The translations under genes were made by a program, and so were the position numbers. A DNA stretch of 64,000 nucleotides from Parasponia andersonii (lineage: Eukaryota; Streptophyta; Magnoliopsida; Rosales; Cannabaceae): assembly GCA_002914805.1 (NCBI GenBank), contig JXTB01000005.1, positions 1,628,940 through 1,692,939 of the forward strand, written 5' to 3'. A model generated the notes under the pieces. The model saw only the letters and a list, made by a program, of their open reading frames with translations. It ran no database searches and was not told where the DNA came from. Below are positions 25,758 through 38,320 of the stretch, one piece after another. Position 1 is the first letter of the stretch; every line of letters starts with the position of its first letter.

Positions 25758-26290
25758 TATTTCTACGAATCATGCAAAAATGGTCTTCGCTAAGAGGATT
25801 AGTGAAATATCAACTAGTTATTTTTGAGTGTAAACAAACTGGAGTATAATATCATCTTTTTGTATATGATCACGAAGAAAATAATATCTAATATCAATAT
25901 ACTTAGCACGTGAATGCAAAATTAGATTTTTGGATAAATTGATAGTACTAGTGTTATCATATTTAATTGCCATATGATTATAATTCATTTTAAAATCCAT
26001 TAGAGTTTATTTCATCTATAGAATTTGAGTACAACAATTATCTACAGAGATATAGTTAGTTTCGGTAGTAGAAAGAGCAACAAAATTTTGTTTCTTACTA
26101 AACTAAGACACAAGTGCATAACCAAGAAAGTAACAAATGTCACTTGTGCTCTTGCAGTCAGTTTGACAACTGATAAAGTCCACGTCTGAAAAATTAGTTA
26201 TGTTGAAGTATGTGCCTTTGAGATACCATAATCTTAGGTTCATAGTGCTATGCAGATATATTAGAATATATTTAACTAGGCTTGCATACA
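25758..26290 (-). pseudogene. Ty1/copia RNase H fragment (degraded), fused to a truncated LTR
   Basis: Minus-strand frames read LRLWYLKGTYF, FSDVDF, TDCKSTSD.CYFLG, NLSKNLILHSRAK and RDHIQKDDIILQFV. In order these are the conserved stretches of copia RNase H (compare FSDADFAG, RKSTSG, KNP..HSR.KHI). Stops and changes interrupt it. The downstream envelope-like region and polypurine tract found in the plus-strand relative are absent, deleted between about 25757 and the LTR. Non-functional relic. Confidence 0.8.
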
Positions 26291-26545
26291 TGTTGGGTTA
26301 GCTGGGTTAGGAAGCTAATAATGGGTGGGATTGAAATAGTTAGCCTGCATAAAATATGGGTCGACTAAATGTTTTAAATCTACAAAACCGTAGACTAAGC
26401 CCATAGCTCGGCTCGGTTTGGGTTAGGTCAGCCATATTAGTTTGTGAGCTTAAAATCAGTCTTTTAAATTGGGGTCATCTTTAGTGGGAAATCGCTTTCT
26501 TTAAGTTTAGTGTTTATAAGCTGAATTTCAAAAATATTTCAATCA
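26291..26545. other. Filler between two opposed copia fragments, possible non-autonomous DNA element
   Basis: Contains repeated GGGTTAG/CTAACC-like and AGCCCATAGCTCGGCTCGG words (26296-26450) resembling the ends of plant hAT-type MITEs. No coding signal. It sits exactly where the plus-strand and minus-strand retroelement pieces meet. Confidence 0.35.
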
Positions 26546-29255
26546 AGATAAGTGTTTTTTGACTTTAAAAGATGATTCTAAGCTTTGCCATAGAAGACTT
26601 GGACATGCTAGCATGAATACTATTTCTGAACTTTCAAAGAAAAGCTTTGTAAGTGGTTTACCTAGTTTATATTTTAAAAAAGACAATGTTTTTGATGCAT
26701 GCCAATTTGTAAAATAAGTAAAAAAATCTTTTAAATCTAAAAACACCATTTCTAGTTTTAGACCCTTGTAAGTACTTCACTTGGATTTATTTAGACCATC
26801 AAGAGTAACTAGTCTTGGTGAAAAAAAACCCTCTGTTTTTGTGATAACTAATGATTTTTCAAGATTAACTTTGGTTCTATTTATTACTCATAAAATGATG
26901 TTTTAAATATTTTCACTATATTTTGTAAAAAGGTGCAAAATGAAAAAAGCTATACCATCACATCTATTAGAAATAATCATGGTGGTGAGTTAGAAAATGA
27001 TGAAATAGAAGCTTTTTTTACAAAAATAATTTTGATCATAATATTTCAGCTCCTAGAACTCCACAATAAAATAGAGTAGTTAAAAGAAAGAATAGAATCC
27101 TACAAGAAATAGCAAGAAGCATGCAAAGAATAGAATCCTACAAGAAATAGCAAGAAGCATGCTAAATGAAAATAGTTTGCTAAAATATTTTTGAGCCGAA
27201 GTGATAAGTACCACTTGTTATATTGTGAATAAACTTATGATAAGGCCAATTTTGAACAAGACATCTTATGATCTTTAGAAAGGTAGAAAACCCAACATTG
27301 GCTATTTTCAAGTTTTTGGTTACAAATTTTTTATTTTAAATACTAAAGATAGTTTGGGAAAATTTTATTCTAAATCCAGTGTTGTTATTTTTCTTGGATA
27401 TTCTACTACTAGTAAAGCTTATAGAGTTTTTAATAAAAGAATATTAGCAGTACACGAATCTATTCATATTATTTTTGATAAGTCTAACACTTTCCTTGAG
27501 GAGAGAAAAATAGATGATGACGATGTTGTGAGAATAGAACCAAGCTTAAATGAGCTAAGTATAGATGAGAAAACAAATGGAGAGAAGGACATCTAACTAT
27601 ATCAAGATCTTAAGGAATAAATTGAAAGCAACAATGATAACATTCTCTCTCTTTGTCAAGATTTAAAATTCAATCATGCTCATCCAAAAGACCAAATTCT
27701 AGGTGACCCCTTATAAAGAATCAAGACTAGAGCATCACTTAGAAATATTTGCAATAACATAGCTTTTATTTCTCAAATTGAACTAAAAAGTTTTAAGATA
27801 CCAAAAAAGATGAATCATGGATTTTAGCTATGCAAGAAGAACTAAATCAATTTGAAAGAAGTGATGTTTGGGAATTAGTTCTAAGACCTAAAGATTAATT
27901 ATTTATTGGAACTAAAAGGTCTTTAGAAATAAAGTATATAAGGATGAGGTGATTGTAAGAAACAAAGCTAGACTAGTAGCTCAAGGTTTTAATCAAGAAG
28001 AATGAATCAATTATGAAGAAACCTTTACACCCATAGAGAGATTAGAATCCATAAGGATGCTCTTAGCATTTGTATGTCATAAGGATTTTATCTTTATCAA
28101 ATATATATTAAGAGTGCATTTCTAAATATATACATTTTAGAAGAAGTATATGTTGCCCAACCCCGTAATTTTCAAAATCATAAGTATTCAGATCATGTTT
28201 TTAAGTTGAAAAAAGCACTTTATGGTTTAAAGCAAGTTTCTAGAGCTTAGTATGATAGATCAAGCAAATTTTTGATTTTAAATGGTTTTACTATGGGAAA
28301 AGCAGATATTACTCTCTTTATAAAGTAAAAAAGGAGAGAGATAATTATAGTCCAAATTTATTTTGATATTATATCCAGTGCTATTAATATTTCTCTTTGT
28401 GAAGAATTTTCTAAGTGTATGTACAATGAGTTAAGAATGAGTATGAAAGGAGAACTCAATTTCTAGACTTCAAATCAAATAAAGTAAGACATTTTCATTA
28501 ATCAATCCAAGTGCATCAAGGATATGTTGAAGAAGTTTGCTATAGATAACTCCAAGTCAATGAGTACACCTGTGAGTTCTTCAGTCAAGCTTGATAAAGA
28601 TAAAAATGGTAAAGGAGTGGATATCACTAAATATTAAGGTATGATTGGATTACTTCTTTACTTAACAGCTAGTAGATCGGATATAATATTTAGTGTTTAT
28701 CTATGTACTAGATTTCAATCTAATCCTAAAGAATCACATCTTAGTGTAGCAAAATGTATCATTACTAGTTTTTTGGAAGCAGACTTCACCAGTTGTTAAA
28801 CCGACCACAAGAATACTAGTGACACTTGTCATTTTCTTAGTTACTCACTTATGTCATGGTTTAGCAAGAAACCAAATTCAGTTGCTCATTTTACTACTAA
28901 AGCTAAATATATCTCTGTTGGTAGTTATTGTGCTCAGATTCTTTGGATAAAACAAATACTAATGGATTTTACGATGAATTATAATCATGTGCCTATTAAA
29001 TGTAATAATACTAGTACTATCAAGTTATCTAAAAATCTAATTTTGCATTCACATACTAAGGATATTGATATTAGACATCATTTTCTTCGTAATCATATGT
29101 AAAAAGGTGATATTATACTTGAATTTGTGTGTACATAAAAATAATTAGTTGATATTTTTACTAAACCTCTTAGCAAGGATCATTTTTGCATGATTTATGG
29201 AGAACTTGGCATGATTGATCATAATAAGCTTCATCGATTTTTCTATGTTTAAAAG
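26546..29255 (+). pseudogene. Degraded Ty1/copia pol (pre-integrase, integrase, RT, RNase H), SIRE/Maximus-like
   Basis: Domains in order: GAG-pre-integrase (HRRLGHASMNTISELSKKS, about 26590-26645), integrase core with ITNDFSRLT (about 26847) and a C-terminal part (VVIFLGYSTTSKAYRVFNKR, about 27378-27440), RT with WILAMQEELNQFERSDVW (27818 on), KARLVAQGFNQEE and KKALYGLKQ (about 28210), then RNase H (SWFSKKPNSVAHFTTKAKYI, 28853 on; KNLILHSHTKDIDIRHHFLR) and FTKPLSKDHF. Many stops and frameshifts, plus a deletion of roughly 60-70 bp in RNase H near 28769. gag and the 5' LTR are missing. A dead element; orientation matches the LTR at 31414-32722. Confidence 0.88.
27087..27162 (+). repeat. 38-bp tandem duplication within the integrase relic
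   Basis: 27087-27124 is repeated at 27125-27162 with no visible mismatch. It adds 38 bp, a frameshift, so it is itself one of the inactivating lesions. Confidence 0.95.
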
Positions 29256-29756
29256 TTGTTTAATTTGTCTTGTATGATAGCTAAATTGATAATTTTTAAA
29301 TGTTTTCATAGTTGGTTTTATCATTTCTATCTTTTTGAACTGATTTTTAATTGATAATTTGATGAAACAGAGTTTTTGACAGACTAAAAAGATTTTTGGT
29401 CTACCAAAAAACTATCTTAGAAACATTAGCTTCTTTGCCATTTTTGGTAGACCGAAAATCTACTGAAAACTCGCAGTTTAACAAGTATTTAAGGGCTATT
29501 TTTTAATGTTCTCTTTCATTCTTCTCTCTATCCTCACCGAAAACCCTCTCTCACTAATCCTAAAACTCTCTCTTTTCATTCCCATTAAAATTTCTCTCAA
29601 CATCACTCAATTTTTTTCCAACCAGAGTTAATTTTATCGCTTTTTCTCTCTTCTTCACTGTTCTTCATACTCTTTGACACTCAAATCGGATTTTTTTAAT
29701 TGTCTCTAATCCTAGAATCCAAAATCTCTTTGACTTTCTGCTTGTTGTTGTCCAAT

Positions 29757-31000
29757 GGCTCCTGAAAGGGAAAATCCAAGGCATAAAGACAAGAAAATTC
29801 GAGTAAAGGAGTCTGAATAACATACCAAAGTGAGGTTTAATATTCCTCTTTTAGAATCATATGCTCTTATGTCCAGATACAAAGAAATTTTCTCTGAAAA
29901 AAGTATTATTTAGGGGTAGAACTTTCAATTTCAACGACTTACCCTATGTCAATTTCCCTGAGTACATAGAAAGTATGGGCTGGACTAAATTCTATCATAT
30001 TAGGGAGACAAGGTAACTTCGATTGGTTAGGGGTTTTTATGTTTGTGCCAATATCTCTAGGGGACAACATGCTCTCTATGGTTCCCTTACAGGAATTAAT
30101 TTTGAGGTCACTAAATAACTCCTAGTAGATCTTTTTCATTTGCCTTTGGGTGGTTACAAGTTTCCTATAACTAATTCTTGGCTTATGATTGAGGATTTTG
30201 ACCCTCAAAAGCCCTACTTAGAGTTTGCTCTCCCGATAATTTCCAGTCTCGGCCTCGTGTCACTGATCTTACTCTAGAGCTAGGATTTTGTTCTAATTTT
30301 TGTCTCAGAATATAATTCCTAGAGGTGATCATAGGTATCCACCTATCTATTGTGACATTTTTTATTTGTCAATTCCATTCTTGTTGGGAGAAAGTTAACT
30401 TGCTATACTTCATTATTTATAAGATGAAAGTTAACTTGCTATACTTTATTATTTATAAGATGATTAATACCATAAAAAATAGGAGATCTTTTCTTCCTTA
30501 TGGTTTCCTCCTCACTTACATCTTCCAATGCCTCAACATCTCACTATTCGATGAGGCCGAGCGTAAACCATGGACTATTGATATTGAAATCAATAACAAG
30601 ACCTTCAGTCTCATAGGTTTTAGTTTCCTCAATAATGAATGGGTCATCAAAACTAAACAAGGACATAATCAGGATACGGGAGCTTAACAAAAAGCTGGTG
30701 GTATCATCCTGGCATAGCTAATTAAGGAGCTACTAAAGGTGTTACTGAGGGCGCTCTTACTCAAGAGACTCCTACACAAGGATTTGAGTTTCATGAGGCC
30801 TTTAATAACCTCTCAGAATGTATCAACACTATGCAGCTTGATATCCAACATTTGCATGATACTGAGCTATAGAACTTCCAGATTGTTTCAGTCAATGTTA
30901 ACTCTATCTGCCAACACCAAGAATGTTAATTTCAAATCATTCAAGATCAACAGGACGAGATGATAAGGATGATGCAATCTTTCTTTAGACATTTTCCTCT
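29757..31000 (+). pseudogene. Third-ORF (envelope-like/plant transposon protein) region of the SIRE/Maximus-like element, degraded
   Basis: Starts at the ATG at 29757 in a frame rich in Lys/Arg. Later frames read LESYALMSRYKEIFSEKSII, FPEYIESMGWTKFYHIR and SNISLFDEAE-like stretches. This lies between RNase H and the polypurine tract, where SIRE/Maximus-lineage elements carry an extra ORF. Stops interrupt it repeatedly. A 36-bp tandem duplication lies at about 30390-30461. The family match is from general motif memory and is moderate; no function is expected. Confidence 0.5.
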
Positions 31001-31399
31001 ACTATAGCTTCTTCTTTTTCTTTGTTTTCAAATCTTTTGAATTTTTATTTCTTTGGTTATTTCATGTATGAACTATTTTTTTATTTGAATTTATTTGTCC
31101 TATATATGCTTTGTACCTCTTTCTTTAACTTTTGGATGATATCAAAATAGGGAAAAGAATATGCCTTAATTTATTGATTTGATTGGTATCAACTTTCTCT
31201 TTTTATATCTTCAAAATAGAATTGGTATCTATTGGTATAGTTCTTCAAAATGTGCATGTTTTATAAGTTTATAGGGGAGTTTACATTCCTTTTATTAAGC
31301 ATATTTTGAGGGAGAGCATTCAAAGAGTTTGTTAAAGATACTTATTTCTATTTATTTCTTATTCCTTACTTTTTTTTAAATCAAATATTTATTATCATA

Positions 31400-31413
31400 A
31401 AAAATGAGGAGAT
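31400..31413 (+). other. Polypurine tract
   Basis: AAAAATGAGGAGATT immediately before the TG of the LTR at 31414, the usual plus-strand primer position in copia elements. Confidence 0.65.
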
Positions 31414-32722
31414 TGTTGACTCATGCTTTATATCATCGGTCTTATACTCATATTTTGATATTAACAAATATATGGTTAGGAACTAAAAATCTACTTGAGT
31501 GTGTACTAATCTAAATTGAAGGGATCACTAGAAATTCAAGATGAATTACGGAGAAGAGCTTAAAGACAAAATTCAAGAATTATGACTTAGATTAGCAAAG
31601 GCTGAACACTTAGTTTTTGTACTTGAATACTTGTTTGCATATAATATGATTTTAATGATTTAAATTTTTCATAAAATTGAAAATTTTTAAATCAATATTA
31701 TCAAACTTGTTATCTATAATTAAAATATAAAATTTATTTTATACATGCTTTTAAATTGATTTCTGAATTTCTATAGTATTTATATTTCATAAAAATCAAT
31801 TTAAAAAGTCACAATTTTGAAATGAATAAAAAAAAAAACTTGAAATAAAATTCAAAATATGCTCTCTGGTATTTTCGGCACACCGATTCTCTGTCCAATT
31901 TTTGACAAATTTTCAAATTCAACCATTATAATTGCACTTTTAACGGTAAGTATTTTTGGTTGACCAAAAATACCGAAAATGATAAAATGTTTGTCAAATG
32001 GTCTATAATGGATAGTTTTCATTCAAGTTTATAAATAGAAGTTTTTCTAGTACTTGAAACAACTTTTGAACATTCCTACATTATTTTAATCATACATTCA
32101 AGTTGTTCAAATCAATTTTTATGATTCAAACTTTCAAATCCACTTTTTCACAAAAATCACTTGAACCAAACTAGATTATATCTTTTGTTCATATTTATTC
32201 TCTCTAAACTTACCTTTTATCAATTATTTTTAGTAGAGAGATTTTATTTGAGTATTCTAAACAAAACCAAATTATATTTGTGAGGTGAAGTTGACACCAA
32301 ATTCATAAACAATACGATTTAGATGAGATTAACACCAGAGTCTAAACAATCAAAGTTAGGCATGATAAAAGTGGATTCAATACTATTATAACAGCTTAAA
32401 AATACTTAAGAAGGAATCACTCATTGTGTAAAAGAGTCAGTCAAGCCTATTCTCTTGATTAGATAATAGAATGCTCAAATCGGGTTACCAAGAGTTGAGA
32501 ACGTAGAGAAACTGTCGTGTTTATTGAACCTTATATAAATAGTGTTTGCATTTCTCTATTCTTATATCTTTAATTTATTTTCCTTAAACTTATGCATGCT
32601 ATGTAGCCTTTTTACTTGGTATTTTTGTTACTTCCATAATTTACTTGCTTATTAAGAAAAGTTTGCAAAAATTTTTAAAACCCAATTCACTCATTCTTGG
32701 GTTAGCTAATCTTGGGCTAACA
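31414..32722 (+). mobile_element. 3' LTR (about 1.3 kb) of the plus-strand SIRE/Maximus-like copia element
   Basis: Starts TGTTGACTCATGC after the polypurine tract and ends CTTGGGCTAACA, with TG...CA termini. Inverted relative to 24886-25757 and 33699-34850, with which it shares long blocks. Directly after its end, minus-strand gag coding DNA begins at 32723, so the LTR end marks an insertion point in a second element. Confidence 0.8.
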
Positions 32723-33304
32723 CATCCTTTCCTTTCTTCTCTAGATAGTCACTGTCTTTGGTATTCTTCTTAAAACTCTTCTTTTTAAAGTTCAAGTACT
32801 TCTTGGACCTTTTAACGAGTAGGGAAATATTTTCTAACTCACCATCTGTAAATTCTTCTTCTTTTTCATTGCTTTCTTGCATGGCGGCTTTAAAACCAAT
32901 TCCTTTTTTTTTTCTTCTTCTCCCATTCATCTTCATTTGTTTCTTTCATAAGAATTTCATGGGTCATAAAGGATCCCATAAGTTCTTCAAAAGGCACTTT
33001 ACTAAGGTCTTTTGCTTATTAAATAACTACTATCTTGCTTCTATATGCTCGAGGAAGACTTCTTCTAAGAATTTTGCTCATTAATTCATCATTTAGAAAG
33101 ATTTTTCCTAAAGCACTAGGAGAGTTAATAATAGTAGTGAATATAGTAAATATTTGAGAAACAGATTCATCTTTTTCTATTTTGAACAACTCATAGTTTC
33201 CAGTCAAAATATTAATTCTAGTTTATTTTATAAAGCTAGTTTCTTGATAAGAGACTTCTAATATATTCTATAGCTCATGAGCATCTTTAGCCTTCTCAAC
33301 ATTG

Positions 33305-33358
<54 letters not shown>

Positions 33359-33646
33359 CTATCTAAACCACAAATTAGAATATTTTTAGCTATTCCATCT
33401 TTGGTGAAAGTGATTTTATTCTTTTCATCATATTCCTCTATGTCTTTTTCTACTTCTCTTCCATCAACAATTTTTGTTATTTTCAAAGAGCCTTTAGTAA
33501 AAATATACCATAAATCAAAATTAATAGATCGACGATAAGTGTCAAACTGGTTTCTCCAATAGTTAAAATCACTTCCATTGAAAACTAGTGGTTTAGAAGA
33601 TGATATCCCCTCATATTGAAAAAAAAAAGTTATTTAGGCTAGCCAT
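32723..33646 (-). pseudogene. Ty1/copia gag fragment, minus strand, interrupted at its 3' side by the LTR at 31414-32722
   Basis: Reads FNGSDFNYWRNQFDTY, KAKDAHELW, YELFKIEKDESVSQIFTIFT and LKIL/ILRRSLP-type stretches, in the order of copia gag (UBN2/DUF4219 class), then an acidic ISLLVKRSKKYLNFKKKSFKK segment where the zinc knuckle should follow. The frame ends at 32723 against the foreign LTR. A TA microsatellite (33305-33356) sits inside the coding region. Probable start ATG at 33646. Confidence 0.8.
33305..33356. repeat. TA microsatellite inside the gag relic
   Basis: About 52 bp of alternating TA within the gag frame, between the segments reading GLDRN and NVEKAKDAHEL on the minus strand. 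Confidence 0.95.
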
Positions 33647-33679
33647 CTCAAAAATGGTTTAAGTTTTAAAAATATGAGC

Positions 33680-33698
33680 GACAAGCTTTGATAATAAT
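33680..33698 (-). other. Degenerate primer-binding site of the minus-strand copia element
   Basis: On the minus strand, directly after the LTR end, ATTATTATCAAAGCTTGTC resembles the usual TTGGTATCAGAGC complement of initiator tRNA-Met, with substitutions. Confidence 0.5.
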
Positions 33699-34850
33699 TA
33701 TTAGTCCAAGATTAGCTAACTTAATAGGGGGTGAATTAGGTTTTAAAAACTTTTGTAAACTTTTAAATATAAGCAAGTGAGCAATGGAAGTAATGATAAC
33801 ATCAAGTAAAAATAGCTAAATAGCATGCACAATCTCAAGGTAGATAAATTAAAGATAGGGATAGAGAAATACAAATACTAGTTTTACGAGATTTAATAAA
33901 TACGATGGTTTATCTACGTCTTGGACCCTTGGCAATACGCTTCGAGCATTCTATTATCAAATCAAGAGAATGAGCTTAACCAATCATTGTACATAACAAG
34001 TGATTTCTTCTTAGGCCATTCACACCTTTATAATAGCATTGAATCCATCTCTATCAGGCATAACTCGGATTATTTAGACTCTGGTACTAATCTCATCTAA
34101 ACTGGGTTGTTTATAAATCTGGTGTCAACCTCACCTCATAATTACAATTTAGTTTTTGTGAAATTACTCAACTAGAATCTCTCTCTAATGAAGATAATTG
34201 ATACAAGGTAAACTTAGAGAGAATAAATGTAAACATAAGATATGATCTAGTTTGACGTAAGTGACTTTTGTAAAAAAATAGATTTGAAAGTTTGAGTCAC
34301 AAAAATTGATTTGTCCAACTTGAAAATATGGTATGAGAAATGTAAGGATATTCAAAAGTTGTTATAAGTCTTAGAAAAGCTTTTATTTATGGACTTGAAT
34401 AAAAACTAACCATGTTAACCCTTTTGACAGATAATTTGTTGTTTTCGATAGACTGATGCAGGTAGTCCGGATGTTGATAAAATAGTTCTAACAGTCAAAT
34501 TTGAAAAACTGTTTCAAATCGACAAAGAATCGATAGAATAAAACTAGGATTCAGTCTGCCAAAAATGCAAAAGAGTATGTTTCAATTTTATTTCAAGTTT
34601 TTTTCAATTATTTTCAAAATTGTGACTTCTAAAATTGATTTTAATGAAATATGGATACTATAGAAATTCATAAATCAATTTAAAAACTCATGTAAAATAA
34701 ATTTCAAATTTTAATTGGAGATAAACTATTTTGAGTGCATTGATTTAAAAATTTCTTATTTTTAGAAAAATTTGAGCTATTAAGGTCATATTATATGTAA
34801 AATAGTATTCAAATAGAAGAACTAAGTATTTACCTTTGCTATTTTAAGTA
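33699..34850 (-). mobile_element. 5' LTR of the minus-strand SIRE/Maximus-like copia element (truncated at its start)
   Basis: Same blocks as 24886-25757 in the same orientation. The inner end TATTAGTCCAAGATTAGC adjoins the primer-binding site and gag. Compared with 31414-32722 inverted, similarity starts only at about LTR position 180, so the outer end near 34850 is lost. Confidence 0.75.
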
Positions 34851-35789
34851 TTAGATTCTTGATATTTATCACATCGCTGATACGATGTATCGAAATCCTA
34901 CTGGGTGATTGCAGTAAAGAACGACACTTCCTATGGTGTCCTTGTACGTAGGTAGTTGCAATGATAACTAGCTTATAGCTCGACAATAATATAATAGTGC
35001 AGTATTAATAAAGGGTCTAGTTGATGAAGGCGAATAAACTGACCATAATGTCAATTAAAAGACAAATATAGATGATAAAAGGGTTAAAGATGATAATAAT
35101 AACAATAACAATAATACCAAAAATAATAGGTGAGGAATTATAAGAGAATACGAATTCCTAGACTTGTACCATAAGTCAAACACGGAGTTCAAGAAGAGTA
35201 GCTCAGGGCCCACAAATCACTGAAATGTGAGGCTTACAAGATACATGGAAGGAAATTTATAAAACAAGTTAGTAGAAGAAGTAATGTAAAATTAATTGGA
35301 TAATAGAAAATGGTATAAAAATAATTGACTGTTAAGAAAATGATATAAAACTAATCATGAGATAAAAAGTGATAGAAAATAATTGTTGGGCCTAGGATAT
35401 GTAAACAAATAAGTATAGATTTAGGAAGGGTTAAGTAGACAATTACTACTTTTTTCAAATGTTTAACTAAATTTATTACCACTATTAGATTCTACCACTT
35501 TTAGAAGGGAATTAGTCAAAAATCTGTTAGGATCGTCAAGAATTCATCAATAATTTATTTAAAAAAGTGGTATTCACCTAATTTATTCGTTTAGGAAAAG
35601 GGCATGCAAAAATATCTAGGCCTATATAAATATTTATAAATATGACTAAACTAGGAAACTTATTGACCAAGTTTTATACATGCGTATATAAAGATGTATA
35701 GATACGCAAACAAAATAGACTTGAAGATCAGGTCTCAAACATGCATAAGCATATATGAAAATTTATATATATATATATATTATATATGA
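34851..35789. other. LTR-like and unassigned repeat DNA
   Basis: 34860-34985 (TGATACGATGTATCGAAATCC....GGTGTCCTTG) resembles the end of a Ty3/gypsy LTR. The rest is AT-rich with no frames. No partner copy was identified in the window. Confidence 0.3.
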
Positions 35790-36033
35790 GCACCAATCCA
35801 GTGGGTATTTTTTTTTTTTTTACTTATGGGTAGGTATCAATTTGGCCAATGAAAATTTAGTATGTATATTTTTTTATTGTAAAAAGTAAGAGAGAGAAAG
35901 AGAATTAATGATGTACGTCTTTTCATGCACTTCATTATAGCCCTTGGATCACCATCTAATGGGTGATCCAACGGCTAAAAAAAAAAATACCTATCCATAG
36001 GTAAAAAAAAAAATACCTATTAGATTGGCAACC
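35790..36033 (-). mobile_element. MITE (244 bp) inserted in (TA)n, copy 2, opposite orientation to 24633-24873
   Basis: Starts GCACCAATCCAGTGGGTATT and ends ACCTATTAGATTGGCAACC, the reverse complement of the 24633 copy with scattered substitutions. (TA)n flanks both sides, with a long TA tract to the right. Confidence 0.85.
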
Positions 36034-36107
36034 ATTATATATATATATATGTGGACATGCAACTACGAGTATGAAAGAGAAATATTGTTAAAAATGCAAA
36101 GATGCGG

Positions 36108-37250
<1,143 letters not shown>

Positions 37251-37319
37251 AAATTAAGATATTTAATGTTTTTATGTCAACAATTAATTTACTTTTTTTT
37301 ATGTAAAAAAATTATTTAA

Positions 37320-38320
37320 AGATTATGTCAATAGTCTCTAACTTACATATTATTGTATATAATGGTATATTAGTGATTAATCAAAATAAAAAAATAGTAT
37401 ATCATTGGTAAATAAGCAAATATGTCATTGTAAATAATAGTCCATTAGTGATAAATAAGTGATATACCACCATATATGATAGGTAAATAAGTGATATATC
37501 ACTTCATAACAATAGTGAATAAATAATTAACTAATGCATAATGGTAAATATACCACTGCATATCATAGTAAACAAGTAATTTTTTAAGTTCATAGTAAAT
37601 AATTATATACTATCTTATAATGTGGTAAATAAGTCATACACTGCGGGCAGAAAAGTACATATACCCTTGTACATTAGTGGTAAATAAGTTATATTTCATT
37701 GAGATCATAGAAAATAAATGATACTACTTTATAGCTTTGGTAAATAAGTAATTTATCATAAGTATAGTAGTAAATATGCCATTGTACATTAGTGGTAAAT
37801 AAGTGGCATTCATTTTGAGTTTAATGGTAAATAAATTATATATTAGTTTTTATAGTAGTAAATGGGTAATTTACCAATAGTATAAAGGTAAATATGCCAT
37901 TGTGTATAACTATAAGTGAGTTTTTTTATTGAGTTCATGGTAAATAAATTATATACTAACTTATAATAATAGTAAATAAGTAATTTATTAGGGGTATAAT
38001 AGTAAATATACCACTATTTATAAGTGAGAAATTTTTTAAATTTTGTGATAAATATATTATATATCAACTTATAATAGTAGTAAATAAGTAAATTATTAGA
38101 GTATAATGGTAAATATATCACTGTCCACAAGTTAGAAATTTTTTAAAGTTATGGCTCTTAATATTAGTAAATAAATAATTTATTAAGGGTATAATGATAA
38201 GCTCAAATAATTATTATTCAGAAAATCAAATAATTTACTAAGGGATATATTTGTTAATAAAATCAAATAATTTACTAAGGGATATATTTGTTAATAAAAT
38301 CAAAAAAGGGATATCTACTG
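37320..38320. repeat. Degenerate tandem array of a GGTAAATAAGT-containing unit
   Basis: The core GTAAATAAGT (or GTAAATA with variants) recurs about every 35-60 bp, usually followed by ATATACCA/ATATGCCA-like words, through about 1 kb. The right end carries a clean 38-bp tandem duplication (about 38222-38297). Unit spacing is irregular, so this is not a typical satellite. Confidence 0.75.

Noticed and set aside
26543-26749. Minus-strand 68-codon frame
   Set aside because: Shadow of the plus-strand pre-integrase domain.
32758-33084. Plus-strand 108-codon frame rich in Phe/Leu
   Set aside because: Antisense of the copia gag relic (Lys/Glu-rich on the minus strand).
37320-38320. Possible CRISPR-like array
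   Set aside because: Eukaryotic context, irregular spacing, degenerate repeats, no spacers of constant length.
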